Positions 30,419-40,085 are shown, numbered from the stretch's first letter. The stretch is 64,000 nucleotides of DNA from JADJOY01 sp046331705 [NCBI: bacterium] (GCA_046331705.1 JAXLQJ010000033.1:1-64000), one strand, 5' to 3'. Numbers and translations are program-made. Notes: generated by a model from the letters alone, not told the origin.

Positions 30419-31960
30419 ATGCCGGAGGCCCTGCGCGATCCCACGGCGGCGCTCGCCGAGCGCTATCGCGCCGTCTTCGATTACGCGCCCGATCCGGCGC
30501 TCCTGGTGCGCGCCGACGACGGGCGCATCCTCGACGTCAACCTGGCGTTCGAGACGCTGATCGGCTGGGCACGACGCGAGCTGCTCGAGCGCTCGCTCGC
30601 CGAGCTGATCGCCGCGTCGACGCCGGCCGAGCAGCGCGGCGCCTTCGCCGCTGCGCTCGCGTCCGACGCTCCGGTGCGCATCGACGCGGTCGCGTTCGCC
30701 CGCCGCGACGGCGCGGCGCTCACCGTGGACGTGGACGTCAACCCGGTGAAGGCGCGCGGCGACCGCTTGTGCCACGTGATCGCGCGCGACCTGGAGCGCG
30801 AGCGCCGCCTGCGCGAGCAGATGATCCAGTCCGAGAAGCTCGCGTCGCTCGGCCAGCTCGTGTCCGGATTCGCCCACGAGGTGAACAACCCGCTCACCGG
30901 CATCCTCGGCTACGCGGAGCTGCTGCTGGATCGCGGCGCCGAGCTGCCCGCCGAGCTGCGCGCCGACGTGGAGCGGATCTTCAACGGCGCGCAACGCACC
31001 CACCAGATCATCTCCAACTTGCTCAAGTTCGCGCGCGCCGAATCTCCCACCGCCACACCCATCGACGTCCACGCGCTGCTCGACGAGTGCTTGACCCTCA
31101 AGGAATACGCGTTTCGCGTGAGCGACATCATGGTGCGGCGCGACTTCCAGCAGAGCCTGCCCACGCTCACGGGCAGCGCGCAGCGGCTCCGACAGGCGTT
31201 CCTCAACATCATCGAGAACGCCCACGAGGCGATGGTCGCGCAGCGCGGCGGCGGCACCATCGTGGTGCGCACCCACGCGATCGCGGGGGACCAGATCGAG
31301 ATCGAGTTCCTCGACGACGGCCCCGGGCTCGCCGAGCCGCACCGGGTGTTCGATCCCTTCTACACGACCAAGGGCGTGGGCAAGGGCACGGGCCTCGGGC
31401 TCTCGGTGAGCTACGGCATCGTGCGCGATCACGGCGGCGAGATCGTCGCCGAGAACCGCCCCGGCGGCGGCGCGCGCGTGGCCGTGCGTCTGCCGGTGAC
31501 ACCCACGGTGGCGACCGTTCCCCGGCCGGTCACGCAGCCCGTGCAGCACGGCGACAACCTCGGCCGCGGCGAGCGCGTGCTGGTGGTGGACGACGAGGAC
31601 ATCGTGCTCGCCGTCACCGAGAAGGTGCTGCGCGAAGCGAACTACAAGGTCACCGTCGCGCGCAGCGGTCACCAAGCGGTGCTGAAGCTGCGCGACGAGT
31701 CGTTCGATCTGGTGGTCACCGACGTGCGCATGCCGCGTCCCGTGGACGGCATCGATCTCTACCACTGGATCCGCGCCAATCGCGCCGGTTTCGAGGGGCG
31801 CGTGGTGTTCATGACCGGTGACACGTTGCGCGAGGTGACTCGCAGCTTCCTCGAGAGCGTCCCCAATCTGCGTCTCGCCAAGCCCTACAGCCCGGAAGAG
31901 CTGCGCAGCACCGTGCGGCACGCGCTCGACGCCAATCCGGTGCCCGGAATGCGGCCCTGA
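30419..31960 (+). CDS. Hybrid histidine kinase (PAS-HisKA-HATPase-REC)
   Basis: A 513-residue soluble kinase. One PAS domain (about 10-125), HisKA with phospho-acceptor His153 in F-A-H-E-V-N-N-P-L-T-G, and HATPase (about 245-365) with N box N-I-I-E-N-A-H-E and G boxes D-D-G-P-G and G-T-G-L-G-L. The C-terminal receiver carries Asp435 in V-V-T-D-V-R-M-P. The NtrB-like kinase core suggests nitrogen- or stress-type phosphorelays but gives no specificity. A TAACAT box at 30404-30409 lies 10 bases before the ATG and no ribosome site is seen, so the message may be nearly leaderless. The stop overlaps the probable CTG start of the next gene. Confidence 0.88.
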   Translation: MPEALRDPTAALAERYRAVFDYAPDPALLVRADDGRILDVNLAFETLIGWARRELLERSLAELIAASTPAEQRGAFAAALASDAPVRIDAVAFARRDGAALTVDVDVNPVKARGDRLCHVIARDLERERRLREQMIQSEKLASLGQLVSGFAHEVNNPLTGILGYAELLLDRGAELPAELRADVERIFNGAQRTHQIISNLLKFARAESPTATPIDVHALLDECLTLKEYAFRVSDIMVRRDFQQSLPTLTGSAQRLRQAFLNIIENAHEAMVAQRGGGTIVVRTHAIAGDQIEIEFLDDGPGLAEPHRVFDPFYTTKGVGKGTGLGLSVSYGIVRDHGGEIVAENRPGGGARVAVRLPVTPTVATVPRPVTQPVQHGDNLGRGERVLVVDDEDIVLAVTEKVLREANYKVTVARSGHQAVLKLRDESFDLVVTDVRMPRPVDGIDLYHWIRANRAGFEGRVVFMTGDTLREVTRSFLESVPNLRLAKPYSPEELRSTVRHALDANPVPGMRP

Positions 31961-34026
31961 ACCCCGCCGGACCTCGCCGCTCGCGTGCGCGCCTCGGGTG
32001 GGCGTGCGCCGCCGCGAGCCTGGCGCTGGCGGCGGCCTGCGGGGACGGCGGCGCTCGTTCCGCCAGCGGCGCGCGCACCACCGCCGTCACGTCGTTCGCT
32101 GCCGACGCGAGCTTCTACGACTCGCCCTTCCCGTCCGACCACCGGCGTGACGACGGCGGCCGTCCGCGCCTCGACGGCTTCCCCAACCCCGACGGGGTCG
32201 CCTTGGTCGACGACGTGCTCGCGCTCGCCGAGCGCGAGTCGGATGGCTTCAGCGTGACCACGGGTGCGTTCTTCCGCTTCACGGCGGCCCTCGACCCCGA
32301 GAGCCTGCCGCGCGCGCCCCTCGACACCCTGGCGGGCACGGCACCGGTCTTCCTGATCGACGTCGACCCCACGTCGCCGGAGCGCGGCCGCCGATTTCCG
32401 CTCCATGCGGGGTTCCAAGCAGACGCCGGCCCATTCGGCGCGACCAACCTGCTGGTGCTGCTGCCGCTGCAGGGCATCCCGCTCGCCGAGGGCACGCGCT
32501 ACGCCGCGGGTGTCACGCGCGCCGTGCGCGATGCCGCGGGACGGCCGCTGGCGAGCTCGCCCGAGATGCAGGCGCTGCTTCGCGGCAAGCGGCCCGCCAG
32601 CATGGGCGACGGCGTCTTCGCGGAATACCGCGACGCGCTCGCGACGCTCGACGAGCTTGGCATCGGCGCCGACGCGCTCGCGGCGCTCACGGTGTTCACC
32701 ACCGGCCATCCCATGCGCCGCATGCGCGCGCTCGCCGAGCGCATGGAAAACATCGCGCTGCCCGCGCCGGTGACGCCATGGGAGCGGACCGACGTCTTCG
32801 ACGATTTCTGCGTGCTGGCGGCGCGCATCGACATGCCGATCTTCCAGCGCGGCGATCCGCCGTTCTTCTCGGGGGGCGGCGACATCGTTTTCGACGCAGC
32901 CGGCGCGCCGGTGCAGCAAGGCACCGAACCGTCGCGATTGGTGGTCACGCTGCCACGAAAAACCGAGCCGGCGGCCGGATTCCCGGCGATGGTGTTCATC
33001 CGCACCGGCGGCGGCGGCGATCGGCCGCTGGTGGATCGCGGACGCGAGCCGAGCCACGGCGCGGGCGCGCTCGAGCCTGGCGAAGGCCCCGCGCGCTACT
33101 TCGCTCGTGCGGGCTTCGCCGCGATCAGCTTCGACGGCCCGCACGGCGGGCTGCGCAACGTCTCGGGCATCGACGAGCAGCTCACCGTCTACAACTTCCT
33201 CAACCCGTCGGCGCTGCGCGACAACGTCCTCGAGACCGCTGCCGAGGCGGTGCTGATGGGGCGACTGCTGGCCTCGCTCTCGTGGCCGGCCGCGACGTGC
33301 CCGGCGCTCGACGCGAGCGCCACCGGCGACGACACGGTGCGCATCGACGCGAGCCGCATGGGCATCATGGGGCACTCGATCGGCGGCACGGTGGCGCCGC
33401 TGGCGCTCGCCACCTCGGCGCGGCTGCGCGCGGCGGTGCTGAGCGGCGAAGGCGGCAGCTACCTCGAGAACCTGCTCTTCAAGGAGAGCCCCGTTCCCGT
33501 GAAGCCCATCGCCACCGCGATCCTGCGCTACGGGCAGCACGGGATCGAGCTGAGCCGCGCCGATCCCTTCCTGTCGATCCTGCAATGGGCGGCGGAGCCC
33601 GCCGATCCGCCCAGCTACGGACGCGCGCTGATCGGCGCGCCCATCGCGGGTGCCTCGCGCCACATCCTGATGTTCCAGGGCATTCGCGACACGTACATCA
33701 CGCCCACCATCGCCAACGCGAGCACCGGCTCGTTCGGCCTCGACCTGGGCGGCGCCGCGCTCGACACCAGCGTCAACGACGTGTTGGTGGCGAGTGGCGG
33801 CGAACGGATCGAGCTACCCGCGGCCGGCAATCTTCGCGGCAGCGCCGGCGAAGCCGTCACCGGCGTGGTCGTGCAACATCCCGAGGACGGCCTCGAGGAC
33901 GGCCACGAGATCGCGTTCCAGCGCGACGAGCCGAAACGCCAATACCAATGCTTCCTCGCCACCTTCGCCGCCGACCAGCCGCCGCTCGTCACCACCGGCA
34001 GCGCCGACGCGCCGTGCGCGCCGTAG
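31957..34026 (+). CDS. Secreted lipoprotein alpha/beta hydrolase, probable CTG start
   Basis: A 689-residue protein if begun at CTG 31957, whose last two bases fall in the TGA stop of the preceding kinase gene. No ATG, GTG or TTG in this frame lies between the upstream stop and 32203, yet the CTG start gives a perfect lipoprotein signal: Arg-rich n-region, L-A-L-A-A-A-C lipobox at about residue 28. The mature part begins with a D-S-P-F-P-S-D segment seen in surface lipases, and has the nucleophile elbow G-H-S474-I-G-G. It probably hydrolyses esters or lipids outside the cytoplasm. A TTG at 32203 would remove the signal and part of the N-domain, so I consider it less likely. Confidence 0.75.
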   Translation: MNPAGPRRSRARLGWACAAASLALAAACGDGGARSASGARTTAVTSFAADASFYDSPFPSDHRRDDGGRPRLDGFPNPDGVALVDDVLALAERESDGFSVTTGAFFRFTAALDPESLPRAPLDTLAGTAPVFLIDVDPTSPERGRRFPLHAGFQADAGPFGATNLLVLLPLQGIPLAEGTRYAAGVTRAVRDAAGRPLASSPEMQALLRGKRPASMGDGVFAEYRDALATLDELGIGADALAALTVFTTGHPMRRMRALAERMENIALPAPVTPWERTDVFDDFCVLAARIDMPIFQRGDPPFFSGGGDIVFDAAGAPVQQGTEPSRLVVTLPRKTEPAAGFPAMVFIRTGGGGDRPLVDRGREPSHGAGALEPGEGPARYFARAGFAAISFDGPHGGLRNVSGIDEQLTVYNFLNPSALRDNVLETAAEAVLMGRLLASLSWPAATCPALDASATGDDTVRIDASRMGIMGHSIGGTVAPLALATSARLRAAVLSGEGGSYLENLLFKESPVPVKPIATAILRYGQHGIELSRADPFLSILQWAAEPADPPSYGRALIGAPIAGASRHILMFQGIRDTYITPTIANASTGSFGLDLGGAALDTSVNDVLVASGGERIELPAAGNLRGSAGEAVTGVVVQHPEDGLEDGHEIAFQRDEPKRQYQCFLATFAADQPPLVTTGSADAPCAP

Positions 34027-34042
34027 ACTCGAGTCGCGACGG

Positions 34043-34082
34043 CGCCGCGCGTGGCGCGGAGAGCGCCGTGCCGCGCGCGGCG
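34043..34082. terminator. Nested GC-rich palindrome between convergent genes
   Basis: CGCCGCGCG (34043-34051) pairs perfectly with CGCGCGGCG (34074-34082), and the interior holds GGCGC (34053-34057) with GCGCC (34063-34067) over a 5-base loop. It lies between the hydrolase and cytochrome c stops and could stop transcription from both sides. Confidence 0.45.
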
Positions 34083-34102
34083 ACCGCCACGAACCCGCTA
34101 CG

Positions 34103-34714
34103 CTACTTCGCCGGCGGTGCGGCGGGCGCTGCCGAAGGTCCGGCGGCGGGCGGCGCTTTGGGCGCATCCCACGCAGGCGGCGGCGGGAACACCAGCGCCG
34201 AGCCCTTGAACGGCTGCCCCGGCGGCACCAGCGCCGGCATCACGTGATGCACCGCGGGAATGGACTTGAGATACGCCGCGATCGCCGTCGCGTCCTCGTC
34301 CGTCAAGCCCACGAAGTCGGGCCACGGCATCGGCGGCAGCAAGATGCGGCCGTCCGGCCGCCGACCGTTGCGGATGGCATCGACGATCTGCGCCTCGGTC
34401 CAGCTGCCGATGCCGGTCTCGACGTCGGGCGTGATGTTGCGCGGGAAGCTCACGCCCCAGGGACCTTGCCAACCGAGCTCGCTACCCGCGAGGCGCCGCG
34501 TGAGGTCGGGCGCCCCGTAGAATGAGCCGGGTGTGTGGCAATCGCCGCATCCCATGACCGTGACCAGATACTCACCCCGCGCCACCTTCGCGTCCGGCGC
34601 CGCCTTCGCCCCGGCCTCGACGTGCGATGCGGCCCACGCGGCCACCGCGGAAACCAGCATTCCGCTCACCGCGATCCAGGTCGTGCGCGCCCACCTTCGT
34701 TCTCCTCGTTCCAC
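34103..34714 (-). CDS. Mono-heme cytochrome c with N-terminal anchor
   Basis: A 203-residue protein starting at GTG 34714 with GGAGG about 10 bases upstream. A hydrophobic helix (about 13-30) is a signal or membrane anchor. Cys56-G-D-Cys59-His60 binds one c-type heme, and Met129 in L-P-P-M-P-W is the likely sixth ligand. The C-terminus is Pro/Ala-rich. The architecture resembles the cytochrome c subunits that accompany periplasmic alcohol or aldehyde dehydrogenases, but no such enzyme is adjacent. It would carry electrons in the periplasm. Confidence 0.9.
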   Translation of the reverse strand: MERGERRWARTTWIAVSGMLVSAVAAWAASHVEAGAKAAPDAKVARGEYLVTVMGCGDCHTPGSFYGAPDLTRRLAGSELGWQGPWGVSFPRNITPDVETGIGSWTEAQIVDAIRNGRRPDGRILLPPMPWPDFVGLTDEDATAIAAYLKSIPAVHHVMPALVPPGQPFKGSALVFPPPPAWDAPKAPPAAGPSAAPAAPPAK

Positions 34715-34894
34715 GGCTTGCGTTCCTCCCCGCCTTCGAGTGGCTTGCGCTTCGTTCGATCGTCCGACGGCACGGTGGCGACGAGCGCCACGCGCCGCAT
34801 CGGTTTCACGGACGGCGACGACTCCTTGGACGAACGCGCGAGGGCGTTCATTTCCCTCCGGCCGTCGCCAGACGTCGAAGATCGAGCGGGAATC

Positions 34895-35797
34895 ATGACG
34901 GACGATCCTGGTGTGCCGTCAAGGAACGAGCGCCTCGGCGCGCTGCTCGACGACCTCGAGCACGGCGAGGCCGAGTGGCGAATGAGCGCGGCGCTCGCGC
35001 TGGGACGCCTGGGCGCGCCGGCCGTGCCCGGATTGGTGGAGGTGGTGCGATCGGGCAGCCCCGCAGCGCGGGAGGCCGCGGGCGCGGCGCTGGGGCGGAT
35101 CGGGCGCTCGACGCGCGCCGTGCCCGAGGCGCTGCTGGGGCTCCTCGACGATCCAAGCGAGGACGTGCGTGACGCCGCGGCGCGCGCCGTGGGCACGATG
35201 GGCGCCGCCGCGGTGCCCGCGCTCACGGCGCTGCTCGCGACGAATCGCGCCGACCTGCGGCGCGTGGCGGCACAGGCGCTCGGCTGCCTGGCGCGGGACG
35301 CCGAGCCGGCGACCACGGCCCTGGCGGCGCTGCTCGACGATGCAGCGCTCGAGGTGCGTCGGCGAGCGGTGTGGGCGCTCGGCAAGATCGGCGCACCCGC
35401 CGTGGCGGCGCTCGCCCGCGCCCTCGGCGACGGAGATACCTCGGTGCGACTCACCGCCGCGCGCTCGCTGGCGGGAATCGGGGAGCGTGCGCAAGCGGCC
35501 GACGCGGCGCTGCGCACGGCGCTCGCCGACAGCGACTTCCGCGTGCGCGTCCACGCCGCCAACGCGCTCACCCAGCTGGAGGGCGACGTCGCCCCCGCGG
35601 TGGCGATCCTCGCGGAGGCCCTCGAACAGCCCGACCCGAGCTTCCGTGCGCTCGCCGCGCGCGCTCTCGGCCGAATCGGTCCCGCTTCCCGTCAGGCGGC
35701 GACGGCGTTGCTCAAGGCGTTGCGGGACGACGACGCCGAGGTCCGCCAGGCCGCCCTCGAGGCCGCCAAGAAATCTCACCGCGACAAGCTGAACTGA
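34895..35797 (+). CDS. HEAT-repeat protein
   Basis: A 300-residue protein from ATG 34895. About nine HEAT/PBS-lyase-type repeats of 30-33 residues fill residues 30-290, each with the pattern V-R-x-x-A-A-x-A-L-G-x-I-G followed by a second helix ending A-L-x-x-L-L-x-D. The repeats are very regular. It has no signal peptide or catalytic motif and is probably a cytoplasmic binding scaffold. The open frame extends upstream to 34535, but that part is antisense to cytochrome c and lacks repeat character. The partner is unknown. Confidence 0.82.
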   Translation: MTDDPGVPSRNERLGALLDDLEHGEAEWRMSAALALGRLGAPAVPGLVEVVRSGSPAAREAAGAALGRIGRSTRAVPEALLGLLDDPSEDVRDAAARAVGTMGAAAVPALTALLATNRADLRRVAAQALGCLARDAEPATTALAALLDDAALEVRRRAVWALGKIGAPAVAALARALGDGDTSVRLTAARSLAGIGERAQAADAALRTALADSDFRVRVHAANALTQLEGDVAPAVAILAEALEQPDPSFRALAARALGRIGPASRQAATALLKALRDDDAEVRQAALEAAKKSHRDKLN

Positions 35798-36011
35798 GCG
35801 CTTGCAGGGGAGTTTCGAGCCGCCACCGTTCGCGGAAGAGCGGCGCCGCGAGCCCGCGTCGTCGCGGCGCGCGGCCTCTCGAGCCCGCCGCACGTGGCGC
35901 CGGCGCGCGCATCCGTCAAGGGCATTCACCCGCGCACCGCCGGATCCCCATTGACGAGCCGTGGTGGCGTGCGCACGTTCGCGCTCCCATGCCCACTCGT
36001 GGAGGTCCGCA

Positions 36012-36440
36012 GTGATTCGCACGTGTCCTTCCTGCGCCAGGTCCAACCGAGTGGCGGCGAAGCACCTCGCCGCCACCGGGCGCTGTGGCGCGTGCAAGTC
36101 CACGCTTCCTCCCGTCTCCGAGCCCATCGACGCCGACGCGGAATCGTTCGACGAGATCGTGAACGGCGCCACCGTCCCCGTGCTCGTGGACTTCTGGGCC
36201 GACTGGTGCGGCCCGTGCCGGACGGCTGCGCCCGAGGTGAAGCGCGCCGCCCTCGAGGCCGCGGGCCGAGCCCTCGTCCTCAAGGTCGATACCGAGCGTC
36301 ACCCCGAGGTCGCGGCCCGTTTCGGCGTGCGCAGCATCCCCAACTTCGTCGTGCTCGCGCGCGGCCGCGTCGTGAAGCAACAAGCGGGAGTCGTCCCCCA
36401 CACCCAGCTTCTCGCCTGGCTCCGCCAGGCCGCGGCCTGA
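36012..36440 (+). CDS. trxC: Thioredoxin 2
   Basis: A 142-residue protein from GTG 36012, with GGAGG six bases upstream deciding the start. An N-terminal zinc ribbon, Cys5/Cys8/Cys25/Cys28, is the mark of TrxC. The thioredoxin fold follows with active site W65-C66-G-P-C69 and the cis-proline loop S-I-P-N near residue 110. TrxC reduces protein disulfides in the cytoplasm and in other bacteria is induced by oxidative stress. The gene stands alone between HEAT and VOC genes. Confidence 0.93.
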   Translation: MIRTCPSCARSNRVAAKHLAATGRCGACKSTLPPVSEPIDADAESFDEIVNGATVPVLVDFWADWCGPCRTAAPEVKRAALEAAGRALVLKVDTERHPEVAARFGVRSIPNFVVLARGRVVKQQAGVVPHTQLLAWLRQAAA

Positions 36441-36598
36441 GCGCTTGCCGACGACGCCGCTCCGGCGAGATGCGGCCGTACGGCGGCTCCGCGGTTCCGG
36501 GACTCGGTCCGTCGTTCCGCGCATTCACGGGTCCGCGGTGAGTTAGCATGCGACGCGCTCGCGATCGGTCGCGTTCGCGTCGATCGTCGGAGGCCAAC

Positions 36599-36988
36599 GT
36601 GTCGGGTCCCGCTCGCGCCGGTGCGCTCGTCTACGCCCTCGACCTCGAGCGCCTGGCCGGGTTCTACGTCGCGCTGCTGGGCATGCGGCGGCTCCACGGC
36701 GACGACGAGCACGTGGTCCTCGCCAATGGCGACTTCCAGCTGGTCGTGCACGCCATCCCGCCGGAATACGCCCGCGGCATCGTCATCCAGTCGCCGCCGG
36801 TGCCGCGCGAAGACACCGCGATCAAGCTCTTCTTCACCGCACCGAACCTCGCGGACGCCGCCGGCGTGGCGCTGCGCCTCGGCGGCCGGCTCTTCGACGC
36901 CGAGTGGGAGGGGCCAGGTTTTCGAGCTCGCAACGGCTGCGACCCGGAAGGCAACGTCTTCCAGCTGCGCGAGCGCACGAGCGGATAG
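36599..36988 (+). CDS. VOC (glyoxalase/dioxygenase superfamily) protein
   Basis: A 129-residue protein from GTG 36599, with GGAGG 7 bases upstream. It has one vicinal-oxygen-chelate fold: Y-A-L-D-L-E-R-L-A-G-F-Y first beta-alpha unit, L-V-V-H-A-I metal strand, and the closing C-D-P-E-G-N-V-F-Q-L-R-E motif. The single module implies a homodimer. The reaction is unknown; members include glyoxalases, fosfomycin-resistance enzymes and dioxygenases. The next membrane-protein gene starts 3 bases after its stop, so the two are co-transcribed. Confidence 0.82.
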   Translation: MSGPARAGALVYALDLERLAGFYVALLGMRRLHGDDEHVVLANGDFQLVVHAIPPEYARGIVIQSPPVPREDTAIKLFFTAPNLADAAGVALRLGGRLFDAEWEGPGFRARNGCDPEGNVFQLRERTSG

Positions 36989-36991
36989 GCG

Positions 36992-37489
36992 ATGAGCACG
37001 GCGACGCCGCCGGCGCCCGCACTGCCCGCCGCCCCACGCTCGCGCTTCGTCACGGGCTTGGCATGGGTGATGATCGTGGCCGCTGGCGCCGCCACCCCGA
37101 TCAGCCTGCTCTCGTTGCTGATGGTGTTGGCCCACAGCTACGGGACCTCGGCGTCCGATCCGCTCGGGTTCGTCAACGTGGTGCTCGGACCTCCGGCGAC
37201 GTTGGCTGCGGGCGTCGGGCTGTTGCGACGCCGCTGGTGGGGGCATCGGCTCACGTCGGTTCTCCTCGGCCTGACACTTCTGTCGAACCTGATCTCGATG
37301 GTGCGCTCGACGGCTGCGCCGCGCACGTACGTCTCACCCGACGGCGTCCCCACGACGGTGCTGGGCGCGGGCCCCAGCTACTTTCTCCCGGTGGTCGTGA
37401 TGTGCGCGGCGCTGATGTGGAAGCTCGCGACGCCAGCCGTCCGCGCCGAGTGCAGGCGCGCAGGCCAGGCGGTGCGCGACGGAGCGTGA
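36992..37489 (+). CDS. Small four-helix membrane protein, unknown
   Basis: A 165-residue protein with four hydrophobic segments (about 20-48, 60-80, 86-105 and 129-148) and a Pro/Ala-rich cytoplasmic start. It begins 3 bases after the VOC gene stop, so translation is probably coupled. I do not recognise a family. The loop between helices 3 and 4 has an S-P-D-G-V-P-T-T-V segment that would face the periplasm if the N-terminus is inside. Confidence 0.6.
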   Translation: MSTATPPAPALPAAPRSRFVTGLAWVMIVAAGAATPISLLSLLMVLAHSYGTSASDPLGFVNVVLGPPATLAAGVGLLRRRWWGHRLTSVLLGLTLLSNLISMVRSTAAPRTYVSPDGVPTTVLGAGPSYFLPVVVMCAALMWKLATPAVRAECRRAGQAVRDGA

Positions 37490-37519
37490 CGCTTCGGCAT
37501 CATCGGCAGCGGCCTCGTC

Positions 37520-38026
37520 ATGGCATTCCTGCGGCGGACGATCGCGACGACCCTGCCGGCGCACCGAGTGCTCGAGCTCGTGTCGAGATCGGTCGGGCCG
37601 AAGCTCGAAGCTCGAGAACTCGACCGGACCGGCGACTGGATCCGGGATGAGCTCGCCGCGCGCCCGCTCACGGGCCAGCTCTGGCACGACGGCTTCGAGG
37701 TGCCGCCGCGGGATCCGGGACGCAACTCGTTTCGGCCGACGATCGTCGGCAAGATCGAGGCGAGCCCCGACGGCACGAGGGTCGAGCTCGGCGTTCGACT
37801 GAACCCCTTCGGCCTGGTCGTCGTTGGGCTGCTCGGCCTGTCTTTCGCCGAAGACGTGGGCCGCTGCGTGGCGGCCTCCGGGCTTCGATTCGGCGCGCAT
37901 TGCGGCGGCAGTCTCGCGGCGCTCGCCTTCCTGCCGGCACTGCTGTGGGCCGGGCCCCTTCCCGAGGCGAGAAGGGTCGAACGTCTCTTGCGTGCCCGAC
38001 TTCTGGAGCGCGGCGACGGCAAGTGA
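37520..38026 (+). CDS. Hypothetical protein with one or two membrane segments
   Basis: A 168-residue protein. The N-terminal two thirds are soluble with an F-R-P-T-I-V-G-K-I strand and D-G-T-R-V-E-L-G-V-R-L-N-P-F-G turn. A hydrophobic helix (L-V-V-V-G-L-L-G-L) at about 95-105 and another Ala/Leu-rich one near 130-145 follow. No family recognised. It is on the same strand 30 bases after the four-helix protein and may belong to that unit. The ribosome site is poor. Confidence 0.5.
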   Translation: MAFLRRTIATTLPAHRVLELVSRSVGPKLEARELDRTGDWIRDELAARPLTGQLWHDGFEVPPRDPGRNSFRPTIVGKIEASPDGTRVELGVRLNPFGLVVVGLLGLSFAEDVGRCVAASGLRFGAHCGGSLAALAFLPALLWAGPLPEARRVERLLRARLLERGDGK

Positions 38027-38123
38027 CGGTGCGGGTTGCGACGCGAGCGGGTAGGCTCGCGCCGGCACGCGCGCGAGCGCGCCGCGGTGGTCGTCTTCCG
38101 AGATCGAGCGAAGGATCGCACCG

Positions 38124-39863
38124 ATGAACGAGTCGAGGGTCGGAACCCCGCTGCGGTTGTGGCCGGGGGTGGTCATCGTGGCGCTCCAGTGGCTGGTCCG
38201 CTTCGCCATTCCGCTCGTCGTGCCGGCGTTCGCGGGCACCGCGGTGCTCGGTGGCCTCGCGGGTGCCGCGGGCGTGGTGGTGTGGTGGCTCTTCTTCAGT
38301 CGAGCGCCATGGCTCGATCGCGTGGGCGCGATCGTGGCGATGGCGGCGGCGCTCGCGGTCACGTCCCGCCTGGTTCACACGTCGATCGCGAACGGCATGA
38401 TGGGTTTCATGCTGCCGATCTACGCCGCCCCGCTCTTGAGCCTCGCGCTCGTCGCAGGTGCGGCGGCGAGTCTGCGACTGCCACGCGAGCTCGGACGGGC
38501 CGCCATCGCGGCGTCGATCGGGATCGCGTGCGCCGCGCTGACGCTGGTGCGAACCGGAGGCATGACCGGTGACGCCGTATCCGACCTGCACTGGCGCTGG
38601 ACGAGCGCTCCGGAGGAGCGGCTCTTGGCGAGCGCGAGCCAAGCGCCCGTCGCGGGCGCGGCCGATGCGGTCGCCGCGAGCTCGGATGCCACGGTCGCGG
38701 GCGGCGAATGGCCCGGATTTCGCGGCGCCGATCGCGACGGAATCGTTCGCGGCACCTCGATCGCGACCGATTGGAAGACCTCGCCGCCGGTCCAGCTCTG
38801 GCGTCGACCCGTCGGTCCGGGGTGGTCTTCGTTCGCGGTCCACGGCAAGCGCTTCTACACACAGGAGCAGCGGGGCCAGGAGGAGATCGTCTCCAGCTAC
38901 GACCTCGCCACCGGAACACCCTTGTGGCAGCACGGCGACGCGGCGCGCTTCTGGGAATCGAACGGCGGCGCCGGGCCGCGCGCCACGCCCACGGTGAGTG
39001 GAGACCGGGTGTACTCGTTCGGCGCCACCGGCGTCCTGAACGCGCTCGATGCGAGCAACGGCGCCGTCGTCTGGTCGCGCAACGCCGCGACCGACACCAA
39101 GCGGAAGGTGCCCGAGTGGGGATTGTCGAGCTCACCGCTGGTGATCGAGGACGCGGTGGTGGTGGCGGTCGATGGACTGCTCGCGGCCTACGATCTCGCC
39201 ACCGGCCAGCCACGCTGGACCGGCCCACCCAAGGGTTGGGGGTACAGCTCGCCGCAACGCGCGTCCATCGACGGAGTCGAGCAGATCGTGCTCTCGAATG
39301 GCGAAGGCGCGATCGGCGTCGCCCCCGCGGACGGCAAGCTGCTGTGGAGGCACGAGTGGTCGGGCGACGGCATCGTGCAGCCCGCGGTGCTCGCGGACGG
39401 CAACGTGCTGATCGGCAGCGGCTCGGGGCTCGCCGCGGCCATGGGCCTGCGGCGCGTCGCGGTCACGAACGGCGCGGCCGGGTGGACGGTGGCGGAGCGC
39501 TGGACCTCCAACGGGCTCAAGCCCTATTTCAACGATCTCGTCGTTCACGAGGGGCATGCGTTCGGATTCGACGGCAGCATTCTCGCGTGCGTGGATCTCG
39601 CGGACGGCACCCGCAAGTGGAAGGGCGGCCGGTACGGTCACGGACAGATGGTTCTGCTCGCCGATCAAGACCTGCTGCTGGTGCTCTCCGAGGACGGCGA
39701 CCTGGCGCTCGCGCGGGCAACTCCGGATCCGTTCACGGAGCTCGCGAGGGTCCCGGCCCTCGACGGCAAGACGTGGAATCACCCGGTGCTGGTGGGCGAC
39801 GTGCTGCTGGTGCGCAACGGCGAGGAGATGGCAGCCTTTCGGCTCGCGACGACGAGCGGCTGA
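38124..39863 (+). CDS. Membrane-anchored PQQ-like beta-propeller protein
   Basis: A 579-residue fusion. Residues 1-150 contain four or five membrane helices. A short linker leads to W-P-G-F-R-G-A-D-R-D-G at about 198, the usual opening of outer-membrane PQQ-type propellers. Repeats with Y-D-L-A-T-G-x-P-x-W and similar closing motifs continue to the end. The PQQ-ligand residues of true dehydrogenases are not evident, so it is probably a non-enzymatic or hydrolase-linked propeller facing the periplasm. GAAGGA sits 7 bases before the ATG. Confidence 0.82.
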   Translation: MNESRVGTPLRLWPGVVIVALQWLVRFAIPLVVPAFAGTAVLGGLAGAAGVVVWWLFFSRAPWLDRVGAIVAMAAALAVTSRLVHTSIANGMMGFMLPIYAAPLLSLALVAGAAASLRLPRELGRAAIAASIGIACAALTLVRTGGMTGDAVSDLHWRWTSAPEERLLASASQAPVAGAADAVAASSDATVAGGEWPGFRGADRDGIVRGTSIATDWKTSPPVQLWRRPVGPGWSSFAVHGKRFYTQEQRGQEEIVSSYDLATGTPLWQHGDAARFWESNGGAGPRATPTVSGDRVYSFGATGVLNALDASNGAVVWSRNAATDTKRKVPEWGLSSSPLVIEDAVVVAVDGLLAAYDLATGQPRWTGPPKGWGYSSPQRASIDGVEQIVLSNGEGAIGVAPADGKLLWRHEWSGDGIVQPAVLADGNVLIGSGSGLAAAMGLRRVAVTNGAAGWTVAERWTSNGLKPYFNDLVVHEGHAFGFDGSILACVDLADGTRKWKGGRYGHGQMVLLADQDLLLVLSEDGDLALARATPDPFTELARVPALDGKTWNHPVLVGDVLLVRNGEEMAAFRLATTSG

Positions 39864-40085
39864 CGGGCCGGACATCGTCGTGCCGCCGAAGCCGCCCGAC
39901 GCCTCGGTGGACCAGACGACACCACGGCGCTCGCGAGAAGCTCGGCCCTCCGCCGGTCGGTGGACGTCGCCACCCGCGATCCTGGATCGCGGCGCCATGG
40001 TCCGAGCACGCACGGACGTGCTATCGACACGGGACGGCCCCGAAGCCGACGGGGCGCGTCGTCACCGAACGAAAGGAAAAGCCCG

